From: an uncultured Olsenella sp.
Lineage (GTDB): Bacteria > Actinomycetota > Coriobacteriia > Coriobacteriales > Atopobiaceae
NCBI GenBank assembly: GCA_947253595.1
Contig: CAMXZR010000091.1
Coordinates: 1 to 5,837 of the forward strand
Direction: 5' to 3'
DNA: 5,837 bases
In this document: positions 4,206 through 5,837 of the stretch, one piece after another
Layout: the number at the start of each line of letters is the position of its first letter
Numbering within the stretch: the first letter of the stretch is position 1
The notes under the pieces: model-generated
What the model was told of the DNA's origin: nothing
Databases searched by the model: none
What the model saw: only the letters and a program-made list of their open reading frames with translations
Position numbers and translations under genes: made by a program

Positions 4206-5837
4206 CTACGAGGAGGCGAACTGGCTCTGATAGAGCAGCGCGTAGGCGCCGCCGCGGGCAAGCAGCTCGTCATGGGTGCCCGTCTCGACGATCCGCCCCG
4301 CCTCCATGACCACGATGCGGTCGGCGTTGCGCACGGTCGAGAGGCGATGTGCGACGACGAGCGAGGTGCGGCCCTCCATCATGAGGTCGAAGGCGTCCTG
4401 CACCTGGAGCTCGGTGCGGGTGTCGATGGAGCTCGTCGCCTCGTCCAGGAGGAGCACCGGAGGGTCGGCCAGCATCACGCGGGCGATGCAGAGGAGCTGC
4501 CGCTGTCCCTGCGAGAGGCCACCACCGCCCTCCCCCACCGGCGTGTCATAGCCCTGGGGGAGCTGCATGACGAACTTGTGGGCGTGAGCCCTCCTGGCCG
4601 CCTCCTCCACCTCGGCGTCGGTGGCGTCGGGTCGGCCGTAGGCGATGTTGTCCCGCACGCTCCCCTCGAAGAGCCAGGTCTCCTGCAGGACCATGCCGAA
4701 GGCGGCGCGCAGGCTGCTCGCCGTGAGGCCGCAGACGTCCTGCCCGTCAACCAGGATGCGCCCGGAGTCAAGGTCGAAGAAGCGCAGCAGCAGGCTGATG
4801 AGGGTGGTCTTGCCGCAGCCCGTGGGGCCCACGAGGGCGAAGCGCCCGCCTGCGGGGACGTGGAGGCTGAGCCCGTGGATGACCTCGTGGCCAGGCTCGT
4901 AGGAGAAGCGCAGATCCTCCAGCTCGAGCTCTCCCCTGGGGTCGGCGAGCTCCGTGGCGTCGGGCAGGTCCGGGGTCTGGGACTCGCTGTCCATGAGCTC
5001 GATGAGCCTGCGGGCGGAGGCGAAGGCACCCTGCACCTGGCCCACCACGGCCGAGACCTCGTTGAAGGGCTTCATGTATTGGTTCGCGTACGAGAGGAAG
5101 CTCTGCACCTGGCCCACGGTGAGCGGGCCTGGGCCCACGCCGACGACGCAGAGGCAGCCCACCACGGCGACGACGGCGTAGATCGCGTTGTTGACCACGC
5201 GCGTCGCGGGGTTGGTGAGCGAGCTCACGAACTGGGCCCTCTCGCCCGACTCGTAGAGGCGGCCGTTGATGCTGGCGAAGTGCTCGCGCGCGTCGTCGGC
5301 CCGGGAGAAGGCCGTGAACAGACGCTGGTTGCCCATGACCTCCTCCACGTAGCCCCCCAGCTCCCCCTGGATGCCCTGCTGGGCGGCAAAGCTAGATGAG
5401 GCGCGGCGCGCGATGAGGGATGCGACAAGGGCCAGGGCGGGGGTGAGGAACACCACCACCAGCGCCACGGGGACCGAGATGGAGCACATGAAGGCTATGG
5501 TCCCCGCGATGGTGACGATGCCGCCCATGAGCTGGTTGAGCCCCTGGAGGAGGCCATCGCCCACCGCGTCGGCGTCGGCCACCACGCGGGCGAGAAGGTC
5601 GCCGTGGGGATGCGCGTCGATGGTCGCGAGCGGCAAGTTCGATAGGTGGTCGTAGGCATCGTCGCGCAGGTCGCGCACCGTCTCGAAGGCGAGCCTGCTC
5701 ACGAAGTAGCCCGAGAGCCACTGGCAGGAGGCGGCTGCCACGACCACCGCGGCAAGCGTCCTCAGCACGGGGACGAGCGCCACGGTGCCCGCGCCATAGG
5801 CCATGGCGTCGATGGCCCGTCCGATGAGGATGGGGAC
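4206..5837 (-). CDS. ABC exporter half-transporter (permease-ATPase fusion), 5' end outside the window
   Basis: The frame runs off the right edge; 543 residues are visible and the true start is missing. The visible part begins VPILIGRAIDAM, within the first transmembrane helix region of the type-1 exporter fold. Further membrane segments fall at about residues 20-45, 105-142 (two helices) and 212-234. The ATPase domain follows from about 300: Walker A GPTGCGKTT (337-345), Q-loop glutamine at 385, signature LSQGQ (441-445), Walker B VLLLDEA (461-467) with the catalytic glutamate present, and the switch histidine at 497 in VVAHRLST. LSQGQ plus an intact catalytic Glu resembles the TM288/YheH-type member of heterodimeric multidrug-type exporters, whose partner carries a degenerate site. 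That partner is probably the gene upstream, beyond 5837. The substrate is unknown; drugs, lipids or peptides are all possible. No functional link to the dehydrogenase operon is evident. Confidence 0.93.
   Translation of the reverse strand, partial: VPILIGRAIDAMAYGAGTVALVPVLRTLAAVVVAAASCQWLSGYFVSRLAFETVRDLRDDAYDHLSNLPLATIDAHPHGDLLARVVADADAVGDGLLQGLNQLMGGIVTIAGTIAFMCSISVPVALVVVFLTPALALVASLIARRASSSFAAQQGIQGELGGYVEEVMGNQRLFTAFSRADDAREHFASINGRLYESGERAQFVSSLTNPATRVVNNAIYAVVAVVGCLCVVGVGPGPLTVGQVQSFLSYANQYMKPFNEVSAVVGQVQGAFASARRLIELMDSESQTPDLPDATELADPRGELELEDLRFSYEPGHEVIHGLSLHVPAGGRFALVGPTGCGKTTLISLLLRFFDLDSGRILVDGQDVCGLTASSLRAAFGMVLQETWLFEGSVRDNIAYGRPDATDAEVEEAARRAHAHKFVMQLPQGYDTPVGEGGGGLSQGQRQLLCIARVMLADPPVLLLDEATSSIDTRTELQVQDAFDLMMEGRTSLVVAHRLSTVRNADRIVVMEAGRIVETGTHDELLARGGAYALLYQSQFASS

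Noticed and set aside
4092..5399. Plus-strand open frame of 435 codons opposite the ABC transporter
   Set aside because: It is the mirror of the transporter gene, has no ribosome site or known motif, and its composition is that of reverse-strand translation.

Overview
The window is very G+C-rich (about two thirds by eye), with strong G/C preference at third codon positions, closely packed genes and good Shine-Dalgarno sites. This fits an actinomycete. The gene content (an anaerobe-type FAD/Fe-S glycerol-3-phosphate oxidation cluster beside a TM287/288-like ABC exporter) suggests an anaerobic member of the Coriobacteriia such as an Olsenella/Atopobium relative. The lineage is an inference.

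Layout, left to right. Bases 1-276 hold no convincing gene, but contain a run of short hairpins and a near-identical 17/18-base direct repeat. At 277-441 (minus) lies a 54-residue protein I do not recognise. It is divergent from a 105-residue Ada/MGMT-fold protein (577-894, plus) that keeps the PCHR active-site motif but lacks the N-terminal domain of true alkyltransferases. The 135-base spacer between them can form a long imperfect hairpin just upstream of the MGMT-like gene.

Bases 939-4053 (minus) are a compact three-gene operon. Transcription order is a GlpA/GlpO-like flavoprotein dehydrogenase with a C-terminal BFD-type [2Fe-2S] domain, then an FAD/NAD(P)-dependent oxidoreductase, then a small cysteine-rich DUF1667 protein. 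The first two genes overlap by 8 bases and the last two are 3 bases apart, so translation is probably coupled. No membrane segments are visible, so the likely assembly is soluble: it would oxidise sn-glycerol 3-phosphate (or a similar 2-hydroxy substrate) and pass electrons through Fe-S and FAD centres to NAD(P) or another carrier. The same trio is known from Thermotoga and Firmicutes, but the role of DUF1667 is poorly defined.

Upstream of the operon, a 152-base spacer carries an A+T-rich dyad placed like an operator/promoter. At the right edge is the 3' part of an ABC exporter half-transporter gene (4206 to beyond 5837, minus), whose start and probable heterodimer partner lie outside the window. 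No tRNA, rRNA, CRISPR array, insertion sequence or prophage gene was seen.
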